64,000 nucleotides of DNA from Trifolium pratense (lineage: Eukaryota; Streptophyta; Magnoliopsida; Fabales; Fabaceae), in NCBI RefSeq assembly GCF_020283565.1, contig NC_060060.1, forward strand, positions 28,396,001 through 28,460,000, read 5' to 3'. The notes beneath the pieces are model-generated. The model saw only the letters and a program-made list of their open reading frames with translations. It ran no database searches and was not told the DNA's origin. The position numbers were made by a program, and so were the translations under genes. Below, piece after piece: positions 1 through 10,735 of this stretch (the first letter of the stretch is position 1; each line of letters opens with the position of its first letter).

Positions 1-569
1 AATAAAATTCTTAATCAGACTCTTTGCTGAATTCTAGACTTTTTAAGTTCTCTTCTCCGAAAAACAGAGGGTTAATTAATACAACGAGATTATGTGTTTC
101 CTCATATCCAAGAAGAGAGCAAAACTATTAAAAGGGTGAAAATTTTATTTTACTATGTTGTACTATATATTTGATTCTCATGTCTGGACATTTCTCTATT
201 TTATGGCAAAAAATTTAGGCGATAGTTGGTCCTAAGGGTGTGTTTGATTGTAAAGAGAAAGTGAGAAGAGAGAAAGAACTGAGAAAGAGTATGAGAAGAG
301 AAAAAAGTCTTAAGACGCTAAGAGAGTTGACAAACATACTACTAATTAAATTACAATACACTATCTACTGTCCTCACATCAACATCGAAATTCAAGTTCA
401 GAATTTGTTTTTGAACAACAAAAATAATTAATAAAAATATAACATTAGAATAAGTACAAGTTGAAAATATTCAATCCACCTGTATTTGAGCTAAATCATC
501 CTAACAATTGGATTATAACTTAAATTGACCTAATTGAATTATATTTTTAAATTGAATTAGTATAAGTAT
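1..569. other. Intergenic, no gene seen
   Basis: AT-rich sequence with no coding pattern. A motif near 236-252 (gggtgtgtttgattg) resembles the terminus of Tourist/PIF-type MITEs, but no matching far end was found. Confidence 0.4.
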
Positions 570-1006
570 TGTTGGCGCAGCAAGAAACATCAAACACACA
601 CTGCATAATTTGCATAGGCTCAAGGCAAGCCTATGAGTATGAACTCTGTTTCGAGCAACTGTGCTTCGAAAGAGTTGAGTGAACTTCGAATGAGGAAGAA
701 GAGAATACTCAAGATTGCTAATGAAGAGAATTTTTTTTTTTATTCTTCCACTAATAAGCCATTGAATCTATTTACAAAGGTGTTGTATCAAAGAGTACAA
801 ATGATCACTATTTATACAATCTAAAACACACTTGCTTAGAAAGCAAGTAACAAACTTTCTAACTAACTAACTTGGTTTCTAACTAACTCACTTAGTTAGT
901 TATAACCAACTTATTCAAAACTAACTTCCAACTAACTAAGTATCAACTTTTTCAAAAAAAACTAACTAAGTATCAAAACAGTTGAGAATTATATCACATT
1001 CTAACA
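570..1006 (-). mobile_element. Solo LTR, Ty1/copia-type
   Basis: The segment starts TGTTGG and ends CTAACA, so its reverse complement begins TGTTAG and ends CA, as LTRs do. It is flanked by a perfect 5-bp duplication AGTAT (565-569 and 1007-1011). A TATAAATA motif on the minus strand (809-816) fits an LTR promoter and gives the orientation. No internal retroelement sequence follows on either side, so this is a solo LTR left by LTR-LTR recombination. The copia assignment is inferred from the TGTTAGAATGTG start; the structure itself is directly visible. Confidence 0.8.
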
Positions 1007-1011
1007 AGTAT

Positions 1012-2754
1012 AAATTATAAATAGTTTAGAGAGTATATATCACCCTAATTCCTTTTAATTTGATAAAAACATGTTTCCATATTTAGTGGCTCTTAACAAT
1101 CGAAGGCTCGGAGCCAAGCATTGATTTGAAAGGAATTGGGGGAATTGTGTGCTTTAATTTGTTCATTTTCCTTTAGATGTCGGCTTCCAATTTATTACCA
1201 ACACAATGCAAGATACCAAAAATTCAAAAAGAAAAGTAAAACAAAACAAAGAGTTTCTTAATTAAGTGATAACATATTTTATAATTGGTGCACCCAAAAT
1301 CATCCTATTGATAATAAAATTTGATCTGACCAGATTTATAAATTTTAGTTCAACTAAAAAAATACAAAAATTGTTAGGTTGAATATTATGATTAGGGTTT
1401 GAAATATGATTTTGTTTTTAGTCAAACAAACATTTAAAAACCCTAAATATTATTGAGTACATAAAAGTCAAAATTGACATAATCTGAGTCCGGCGTGGAC
1501 TGAACAGTAAATTTTTGTTAATCGATATAGCTAGCTTATTTCTACTCTTACTATGAAGATTACTTATTATTTTTACCCTCACCATATTTTATTTTAAGAA
1601 AAATGCTAACTATTTTAATTAAGAAGCCATGTAGTGTTGTTTTTTAATTAAGACTTTGTAACTTTCCCTTTATGGCTGCTCTTGCTACAAATATTCGATT
1701 TGGAAAAATAACCAAAGTAGAAGGTATCTCCACATTATATGGATTAACCAATCACGTTCAACACATTAAAATTCATTGTTACAAAAAAGAATAAAAAAAC
1801 ACATTAAAATTCATCACACATAGTAAAGAATAAAAACAACACATATATCAAGGTATGGGTATGGTTTAAAACACCTTGTCGTATTTGTGGACAAATTTAT
1901 TTTGTCACATAGCCACAAATAAATGGCAATAATTAGAAAACAACATAAATATGTGATGAATTTTTTCAAGAAAAAGTGGACCCCCATTTTTGTATTTTAT
2001 GAACTGCAACATTAGATGCATGATAGTCCTTTTCGTTAAGAGGAAGAGGGTGTGGGGGACGATTCTTGATGTTCAACCAAAGCTAAGCTAGTGTTGCTTC
2101 GAGATTCATTTGTTTGGGCACAAACATTTGAATGTAAAATTTAAACACACACATAAATCAAAAAAATTAAAAGAAGAATAAAATTGTCATATTAATTTGT
2201 ATCACTTTAATATTTTTTTTTTTCATTTTTATAACATTTAATATATATGTAGTGGAAAGATAAAAATAAAAATTTATAAGACACGCGAGAAACTAATAAG
2301 ATAATAAAAAAAAATCTCGAAAGAGAAAGATACGTTGAAATTATTGATTTAACAAGTTTTGGCTTATGTGGCTACGTACGATCGAATATCTACTATTGCA
2401 TGTTGTTGTTATTTTGGCCCTCTTGCTTAATTTGTTCTCATCTCATTATATGCAATTTTTGATGTATAGCCAACTTATGTCCAACAAAAACGACAGCTAG
2501 GTAGCTCCATATATCTCTCTCACTTTGGCTGATTCATTATCGTCCTTATTCTTTCAAAATCCATTATTTTCTAGACAGGACCACTTTCATTTTGTTTGGT
2601 TATATGGTGAACTCTATTATTAAAGATAATAATCCTCTAACATTTGGATTTTTGCATCGGTTTACACACGGTGAACTCTATTCCTAAGGAATAAGAATCC
2701 TCTATAACTTTCATTCATTTTGTTTGGAACCTTTGCATTTTTTATAGTATATAG
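1012..2754. other. Intergenic, no gene seen
   Basis: AT-rich with no ORF of coding character. Near 2610-2720 a phrase around 'ggtgaactctatt' occurs twice and recurs at about 3483, pointing to an old local duplication. Confidence 0.4.
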
Positions 2755-2767
2755 CTATATTATTAAG

Positions 2768-3400
2768 AAGGTCTCCTTCTGGTATGACATGCAGTGATTT
2801 GAGTTCTTTGGTGCATAAGGAACGGATTTTTTTTCCTCTAATATGAAACCGGTGTTAGGTGAAGTTTTCTATAGGATTAAAGTCACTTCTTGAAAATGGT
2901 TATTAGTCAAGAGAGATAATCCTCCCTTTAGTTGTATAGTATAAAGTAATTTTTTGGGTAGACCTTTGATTGGCTTTTTGCTTCTTTTGTATAAAATCTT
3001 GGGTCGAGTACTAAATGTACTTATGAGAAAACGTGTATTAAATTCAACCATTCGCATGGTATCCCTAACCTAAGACTGACCCCTTTTCTAAATGAACCGA
3101 ACCTCGATACCACATTTATCAAAGAGAGACGACCATCTCTCTAGGTTGCACACCCCTTTAGATTAGATTGTTCTATTCGTGCTTGAAAAATGACCCCGCT
3201 CCTCATCCTCAATCTAGAGGTCCCTCTCCTAGCACTCAAGGAGTTGCTTCTTTTTTGTTTGTTTTCTCTGTGCTGAGTCTATAAGCAAAGAGAGGGTCTC
3301 CAGTACACTGGAGATGTGTACTAAATTTATATTCCTCAATTTCTTTATATATATATATATATATATATATTATTCTTTGTTTGCGCTTAAAAAAAAAAAA
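2768..3400 (+). mobile_element. 5'-truncated LINE or LINE-mobilised sequence
   Basis: The insert is bounded by a perfect 13-bp direct repeat ctatattattaag (2755-2767 and 3401-3413) and ends in a poly-A run (about 3388-3400) preceded by a (TA)n tract. Poly-A tail plus long variable duplication is the signature of target-primed reverse transcription. No reverse-transcriptase coding sequence was recognised inside, so it could be a 5'-truncated LINE 3' region or a processed transcript moved in trans. Confidence 0.7.
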
Positions 3401-3761
3401 CTATATTATTAAGTGACAATAATTCTCTAACTTTTATTTATTTATTTATTTATCTTTTTCTACATTTCTTCATCGGTTACATGGTGAACTCTATTAATTG
3501 TCATCAAATTAAATAAAAATCAAACACAAAAAATAATGCGATCAAACCTCACCCATTCTTTGCAAACTCAAGTTTGAAAGTTCCTACCAATACCATAGAA
3601 TGAAATAAGCACTAAACAAAAAGAGATCCAAAACTCTATTAATTGGACCACTTTTATTCAATATTGTCGTTTTTTTATTAATATTGGTCCCGAGTTGTAC
3701 GAGGGAAACTATTTCAAAAGTAGTACTACTACTACTCAGTTAATTTTGTTTGTGAATAATG

Positions 3762-3920
3762 CTAGCAACACATTCTTTAATAAACACTTTTTTATTGGTT
3801 GAAATTTACATGTGTCCTATAAAAAAATATTGACCCATATAACTTTTATAGGACCCATATAAATTTTAACCAATAGAAGAAAGTGTGTTAGAGTGTGTTT
3901 GTTAAAGAGTGTGTTGCTAT
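3762..3920. mobile_element. MITE with inverted ends
   Basis: Left end agcaacacattctttaata pairs with right end 'gttaaagagtgtgttgct'. An inner inverted pair (ttggttgaaattt / aaattttaaccaa) extends the symmetry over about 160 bp. No coding capacity. Superfamily not assigned. Confidence 0.65.
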
Positions 3921-4275
3921 CACGTTTGTTTTGTGTATTCACTATTCAATGCCAATGTGTTTGAATTTTCAAAGTTTATACAGTGGAGTGTACGTAGTTA
4001 ACTATTTTCATTTCTAACACTCTAGTCCCTAAAGCTAGTGTAGATTGAACTAACTTTTAATCTGTCCAAAGTTCTCGTCACTAGCTTTTGTCACGATAAA
4101 AATAGGTGATTAAGATTTCAAATATAAATAAAAAAAAATTCAAAATCACTCCTCATCAATGAATGAATAAAAAAAGAAGTTAGAACTTAAGAGAGAAAAT
4201 TATTTGACTTAAAAACTAAGGTCGGCTTTGACATGTTGATAATAGAATGAAATAATATTAGGTTCGGATGGTTTA

Positions 4276-4491
4276 TTGATTGATGAAATGTCATTAGTGG
4301 GGATTACGTACCATGACATAAAAAAATTGTACACCTCACTTGAAATACATCATCATGATAATGATGATATGGTTCGATGTTTTGGTGAATCAAATTCTCT
4401 AACAAATGACATTAATGTTTTGTCTGTTTTGCTGGGATGCATGATCCATGTAAGTGACATGATGGAATGTGTTCCTTACGAAAGATACTAA
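4276..4491 (+). pseudogene. ORF resembling the N-terminal domain of MULE transposases
   Basis: A 71-codon ORF whose order of residues (DEMSL, then DIKKLY, then LTNDINVL, ending in a hydrophobic stretch and an acidic/aromatic tail) follows the layout of the N-terminal domain in plant Mutator-like transposases, where a DxxS...L motif precedes a 'D.DVL' motif and a YVEH-like end. The match is by eye and partial. No MULE core transposase, zinc knuckle or terminal repeats were seen nearby. If real, it is an isolated fragment; it could equally be a chance ORF. Confidence 0.25.
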
Positions 4492-4499
4492 TAATACGG

Positions 4500-5350
4500 A
4501 TTCACATGCTGGTGGAATGTGTTTCCACTGCCATTCATTTTCTTCTTTAGTGAGTAAAGCTGAAATGTTGGATATAGGGTTATTCTGGATTAGGTTAGGC
4601 CTAAAGCATAATATTTGAGGAATTTGTTCGTCCATGTGTTGAACTCGGCCCGTTACGATATAGCTTCAAGGTCGCGTCTCTCTCTCCAACCGTTAAGGAA
4701 TTCAGCCTTATGTAATGGCCGACATCGAAATAGTAAGAACGTCGTATCCGTCCTTCCATTAATGGTTTTGACTCTGCGCTGGAGGTTATATATATCATTC
4801 TCACGCAGAAGACTTGGGTATTTTATACCCGCTCTTTAAAACCTTCACTTCAAATTTTTTTTTTTTTGGTCTGTTTGCAAGTTTTGAGAGGTAAATATTC
4901 ATAACAATTGGTTTTACTCGGCGAGTCTGATTTTTTAAGATTTCAAATGTTTTTCTTTTTGGTTGAAAACAAGATATTCCAACTAATTCGACATTTATTT
5001 GCATTAGATGCAGCTGGAACTATTGTGTCCAGACTAGTTTCTCTGTAATTTTTTTCGGGGCTTATCCCCTCCATTCTTTCAAAAGAAAAAAACAACAAAG
5101 CAACAACAACTATTGCAACCAAAAGAAAAACAAAGATACACATAAAAAGATCTAAACTAAACAATCAACCGTCAATACTTTCATCTCTAACAACAACATC
5201 TCCATGTGGTAATTTTCAAATGTTTTCTTAAATACTTCTTTAGACTTATTTTTCTATTTGGGCTTGTGGATCAGTTTAAGTCGCTTAGTCATGTGGTAAT
5301 TTTCACTTGGGCCAAATCTTATAACAACCGGCTTAACTAGTTAGTCAATC
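4500..5350. other. Intergenic, unassigned
   Basis: 4600-4830 is visibly less AT-rich than its surroundings and is open in more than one frame, but none of the translations is a family I recognise. The rest has no feature I can support. Confidence 0.3.
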
Positions 5351-5354
5351 CATT

Positions 5355-5770
5355 TAAGAATTTTTCTCTCGCACCTCCCGTGGGATATGCACGCCCCATG
5401 ATATTCCCAATTTACCCCTCTCGCTACTTAGGATGCGAGAGTGTAAAAATGCAAAAACCACAATTCACATTCTAAGATGCAAACTAGTTCACCATATAAA
5501 AATCAATTTTGTTGTCCCCTTCATTTTATAAGGCAGTAATACTATGTATTAGAGAAATATCTCAAGACACGGAAACAAAATAAATCAAGCACAAATCATC
5601 ATCATAATGTTATGCATATCTTCAGAAATTGAGTTTTAGTTAAAAATATTGTTACTCGCTGTTTAGAGTGCGAAAAGTGCTCGCATCTTAAAAACGAGGG
5701 AGTTAATTTGATAATTTTAGGGGCGAATAAGGATTTTTAGGGGGCGCGAGAAGTAAAACTCTCCCTTTAA
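5355..5770. repeat. Degenerate foldback MITE with 'tctcgc' termini
   Basis: The left part (tttctctcgcacctcccgtg, then tcgctacttaggatgcgag) and the right part (tgctcgcatcttaaaaacgag, then gggggcgcgagaagtaaaac) are roughly inverted to each other. The pairing is imperfect. A related half copy lies at 6430-6790. Confidence 0.4.
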
Positions 5771-5814
5771 TTCCTTGTGAAAGTACTATATTCTAATCAT
5801 TTCCTTGTGAAGTA

Positions 5815-6091
5815 CTCCCTCCGGTCCTTTTTATAAGAAACATTTTGGAATTTTTATTTGGTCCTTTTTATAAGAAACACTTTGACACAATTTCATTTGT
5901 ACCCTTATTAAATACAATAAAATAATTCATTATAATGCTAGTGCATTAATTAGAGAAGTCTATTTCCCATACTAGTCAAAGGTTAGTTTTGGAATATAAC
6001 ATAAAATGATAGAATCATTAATGAGAAAATTTACCTTCCTTGGTCTGTGTGATTTTGTCAAAGTGTTTCTTATAATAAGGACCGGAGGGAC
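5815..6091. mobile_element. Stowaway-like MITE
   Basis: Starts CTCCCTCCGGTCC and ends GGACCGGAGGGAC, the usual Stowaway (Tc1/mariner) terminal motif, next to TA on both sides. Inner inverted repeats continue as tataagaaacac(tttgacacaa) against gtgtttcttata. A 15-bp phrase ctatattctaatcat occurs just outside both ends. Confidence 0.8.
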
Positions 6092-6429
6092 TACTATATT
6101 CTAATCATCACAGCAAATCCATTATGTACTTTTAGCAACTTCCTAGTAAAATCTTAGCTTTTCTGAAAATCTTCAATTTGATCATTACATTTTCATGATT
6201 TCAAAAATCACTTATTTTTTATTAAAGAAAAATTGTGCTTCACCTTCTTCACTTATTGAACTTCCATGAACAGTTACATTTCTTCATCAAACTTTCTTTA
6301 AAAGACCACATGCATTATTCAATTTAAATTTAGTTTTACTTATTTCAAAGAAAATTTCAACTAGCGGACAATTGTAAAATCTTAAAAAAAATCATATTAA
6401 AGATGGTGTTTTTTTCTTAAATATATTAG

Positions 6430-6790
6430 GCAGCGCCGAAAGAAGCTCCCGGGTAAAAGGGATAGAGATTTACTTCTCGTGCCCTTGGATGTCCTCATTC
6501 GCTCCCAGAAATTTTAAAATACCCCTATCACTACTTAAGTAGCGAACTCGGGGGGTCAAAACCCGGAAAAAAAATAGTTCGTATCTTAAAATGCGAACAT
6601 AATGTGAACCTTATAAAATATGGAGCGAATGAAGGGGTCGAAAAACAAAAATATTAGATTTTATAAGGTTCGTATTCTAAATGCGAACTTAGAGTGATGA
6701 GGGTATTCTAAGATGCAAATTATTTTTTTCTCCTGTTTTTACTATTTACACACCCGCATCCTATGTTACGAAAGAGTAAGATTGAAAGGC
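6430..6790. repeat. Half copy of the 5355-5770 MITE family
   Basis: Contains 'acttctcgtgcccttggatg...cattcgctcc' and repeated 'gatgcgaac'-type phrases, resembling the reverse complement of the right arm at 5690-5757. Ends are not definable. Confidence 0.35.
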
Positions 6791-6859
6791 CGGAAGCGCA
6801 TGTGAGATTCAGGGGTCACGAAAAGAAAGACACAAAGGGATAACACTTTGTGTGCTAAA

Positions 6860-7836
6860 TGTTGGACTCAAAGTCTAAGAACCAAATCAATAATCCGGGG
6901 AACTTGAAATCCAAACCTATTTTTCCTCGTGTTGGGGGTCAAATAAAAACCAAATTAACCTCTTTTGACAAGTATCAGTTTCACGTAATTCAAAATGATC
7001 CTTTCATGTACCAAAAACAAAAAAAATCATTCTTTCAATACTTGCATTTATGTGTTTTTTTTTTTCCTTTCATTCTAGCTTATGTAATTGTTTTAGTACT
7101 ATAAAATATGTAGTGTTTGAAAACATAAATAGATTTTTTAAATATATTTCTTAATTTTTTTCCGATGTCAACACAGTTAAACAAAACCAAATAAATATGT
7201 TATTTATCGATTTGGTATAGTTCAGTTTAACTAAATCTATAGTTAGTTTTGCAAAAAAAGAAAATAGTGATAAATGATAATTGAACAAAACTAACTAATT
7301 TTTATTGATTCATTTTTTCTCTTCTTAGAACCGAACCAACTAAACAAGTTACGTCCTAACATAGGTACTTTTATGATTTTTTTTTTCTTTGTAAACAAAA
7401 GATATCCTCCACTTGGTTAAAAAAAAAAAAGATATCCTCCACATGCAATAATAAAAATTAATTTTTTTTAAGAAAATTAAGATCTATTTAATAAGTTAAT
7501 ATCTTCAAACAAATGTTATTCCATACACACGTGCCTATGGTTTTTAACTACCATAATTCACGGGGTTCCAAAAACAGTTTCTTTTCTTTGTTCTTGAGTC
7601 TAATTTTTTTTTCTATCTGGTAGGGCATGTTTAATGAAGGAGTGGTCACATGCAAGCCCATAATATTGTAAAATATATTATGTAGGAGGCTCCAAGTACA
7701 AGTAGGATACCACGGTTTGATTAATGTGTCATGTATTTTATTATTATTTTAAATTTTGGTAATATGTCCGGGTATTTTATTTTTGTTGACAATAATTACT
7801 AATTATCAACCAATAAATAAATTAAATAATGTAGCT

Positions 7837-7889
<53 letters not shown>

Positions 7890-9100
7890 ATTGTCCCAAC
7901 ATTAATTCTCTCATTTCTCACTAGATCCAAGCAGAGAAATTGCTTCCTGATCTTCCCAATCTCTTTAGCATTATTTATTGAACGGCTATTCTTTGCTCTC
8001 CTTATATTGGTTTTTGTTCTTCGCTTTCACTATGTATTTTATACCGTAAATTTTATCGAAAGATATGTTTTTAGTAATAATGTAAAACTTATCGGAAAAT
8101 ATTTTTTAAAAGTGCAAATCTTAAAAAATGTCTTCTTATAATAAAAATTTTTCGGTGTGAGTAAGGAAACGAATAGCGGTCATCTTACTTATTTTTTTTG
8201 TTATATAGAAGCTTAAGTGTCACTTTGCTGTTTGGCTCATTTTTCAAGTTGTGGGAGGCTACCTGCTAACTATCAAGTGGGATTTCAATAGGGGCGGACA
8301 ATTAGGTTTCTACATTAGAATAGGAAAAAAAAACATGTTCACTATCATTATCATGATGGAACAATTGTCAAATTTCTTGGATATTAAATTCCAAAGTTGG
8401 TGGGTGATTGAGAAGCCAATCCCAAAAATTATCCTTTGCTATGGTGTACTAATTAATTATTATGTCACTGAATAGATATATGCTATCACAGTTTGTCAAA
8501 ATAAAAAATTAGAAACATTAGGTGAAGTTGTGTGAGATTTACAAAATAATAAACTTTTTTTTTATTCAACAAAATAACAACATAAAATAATTACATAAAA
8601 ATAATATGTTGAAATATGACAATTATCTTTTAATATCAATAAGGTGCAAAAGATGGAGATGAAAATGTTCAATTTTTTTTAACTGTTGTCTGCGGCGGTC
8701 TAGACCGTCACAAAATACTAACATCCCCGACTTAGATAATCTTCTTATTGAAATGGTGTGAGAGTCTCAACCATCAAATCAACAATTATAGTATATAATG
8801 CTTCGGTATGTAATACGAGTTTATCTACAAATATATGCACTTTGAATGTGGAAAATAAGAACATAAAACTAATGTCAAATGCACTCTTTAAATATATGGT
8901 CAGAGTTTGATTTTTATACCGCTCCTACGTATAAATTTATTAAAAGTTTGATAAATTTTTTAATAGAGATTAATTATTGTTATTATTATTATAAACAACA
9001 CTAAAGACTTTTGTGTATAACATAAAAACATATATATTAAATTATTTACGATAAACAAATATTACTGACATCTCATCCTCATCCCAAATATTATAAGAAA
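6860..9100. other. Intergenic, mostly featureless
   Basis: No gene recognised. The short ORFs here are AT-driven with no family resemblance. A TA microsatellite lies inside. Confidence 0.4.
7839..7885. repeat. (TA)n microsatellite
   Basis: About 23 uninterrupted TA units. Confidence 0.95.
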
Positions 9101-9101
9101 A

Positions 9102-9270
9102 ATGTTAAATAGTGCATCCGATACACCGGTTAAACACATAAATAAGAAAATTTTGTCTTAAAACTCGTGCATTCAATACATTGAAAGTGTAAAAAGTTGT
9201 TTTTTATCAACATTAACTTTATATTTTATTTTTATTTTATTCATGTTTAACAAATGCACTGTTTAACATG
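9102..9270. mobile_element. Small MITE
   Basis: Left end aatgttaaatagtgcat and right end atgcactgtttaacat are inverted copies with one mismatch. The interior is AT-rich and non-coding. Confidence 0.55.
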
Positions 9271-9829
9271 ACCCATATTATAAAACTAGAAGTGGAATAG
9301 AATAGTACCTCCCAAACATTCTGAGAAACCGAAGAATTGGGGATAGTTCAAAGTTTGTTGAGTAAGCAACAAAACAGTAGAATTCCAATCCATAACGTGA
9401 TTTTATTCTATTGATAGATTCTTTATCAAAAGAGTGTGTAGTGGAATTTCATATGCTCATCTTTCTCTGTGGTCCAATTCCCAATCCCAGGTGTAAGTGA
9501 GTGACTATTCCCTTGTGGCTTGTGTTGTGCTGTGCCTGCTAATTACTGTCTCCCCTTTTGTCGTCACGTGCCCAATTTTTTTTGACAAGAACATGGACTA
9601 AATCGAGAGATATCATCAAATGGAGGGAACCTTGACTCATTTTATATAGGTATAAAGTAAAAAAAATTGTTCAAAATATCATTTGCTAGAATTGGTTTGG
9701 AGTAGTTCGTAAAACTTAGTTAATTGTTAATTTTAAAATTGTTTGGCTCTATTAGCTGAATATTTTTCGTAGTTATTCGTGTGTTCGAATTTGAAATATC
9801 TTATTTATGTTGTTGTGAGTTTTTAAATA

Positions 9830-9973
9830 CTTTCTCCAGCCCTTAATATAAGAGAGAGTTTATTTTTTAGATTCACAGAATGTTAAATATATTTAGTCAA
9901 TTTTAGTCCAAATACATAAATCATTTCATGAATCTAAAAAATTAATTTTGTTTTATATTAAAAACCGGAGGGA
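9830..9973. mobile_element. Stowaway-like MITE
   Basis: Left end ctttctccagcccttaatataa and right end ttatattaaaaaccggagggag are imperfect inverted repeats flanked by TA. Inside, 'ttagattcac' pairs with 'atgaatctaa'. Confidence 0.7.
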
Positions 9974-10264
9974 GTAATACATATCACTATATTTGCGGAT
10001 AAAAAAGTTTATTTAGACTTGTAAAAATAAAAAAGTTTATTTAGAGTGATGTAGTTGTACTTGGCAAAAGAGCTAGTGTGGATAGATACCCTTAAAGTCA
10101 TACAATCATCCATGGGAAGTTCTCCAAGATTTAAAGATATGCAAATAAATTTTATGATCTATAAATTATTTTTCCTTGATATATAGCAAAATGTTATTAT
10201 TAATTAGTTGAATTATGTTTTGGGAAACTCACATCACAACCATCATCTTTTCAATCACTATATG

Positions 10265-10402
10265 AACCATAGCATGCATCACTAGCACGATAGCATGTCT
10301 TTTTCCTCTTATGGCTACTAATATTTTTGGATTAACCATAGCATCACTAGCACAATAGCATGTGTTTTTCCTCTTATGGTCTACTGGTATTTTTGGATTA
10401 CA
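10265..10402. repeat. Tandem duplication, 69-bp unit, two copies
   Basis: A phrase beginning aaccatagcat and ending atttttggatta occurs at 10265 and again at 10334 with a few differences (for example an extra 'gcat' in copy 1). Confidence 0.8.
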
Positions 10403-10515
10403 AGACGACCATCTATATCTGAGAATGTAAATAATGGCTACAAATATAGGTTAGCCAACTAAATACATAGTATTGTTTTTTTTTCTCGGATGGTTAATAA
10501 GATCTATTTAAGGAT

Positions 10516-10718
10516 TGGTGTCTTTTGGTGGTCTGAAATCTAAGGGGTGCCTTGCTGATTTTGGGATTATGAGGTGGACCTCTTTTAGTTGGTGTTTGTT
10601 TTGGTGTTATATTTTGGCGTTCCGCTTATATACGGCGCCCTGTTATGTAGTTATTTTTATACCAGTCTCTGTTCGTCTTGTGCAGAGACTTGGTTAATAA
10701 TATATTTGCCGTTCAAAA
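10516..10718 (+). mobile_element. 5'-truncated LINE 3' end
   Basis: A 203-bp insert is flanked by a perfect 17-bp duplication aagatctatttaaggat (10499-10515 and 10719-10735) and ends in a short A run after gccgttcaaaa. The interior (tggtgtttgttttggtg..., 'ttggttaataatatatttgcc') reads like a plant LINE 3' untranslated region. The long duplication and short insert indicate extreme 5' truncation during integration. Confidence 0.75.
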
Positions 10719-10735
10719 AAGATCTATTTAAGGAT

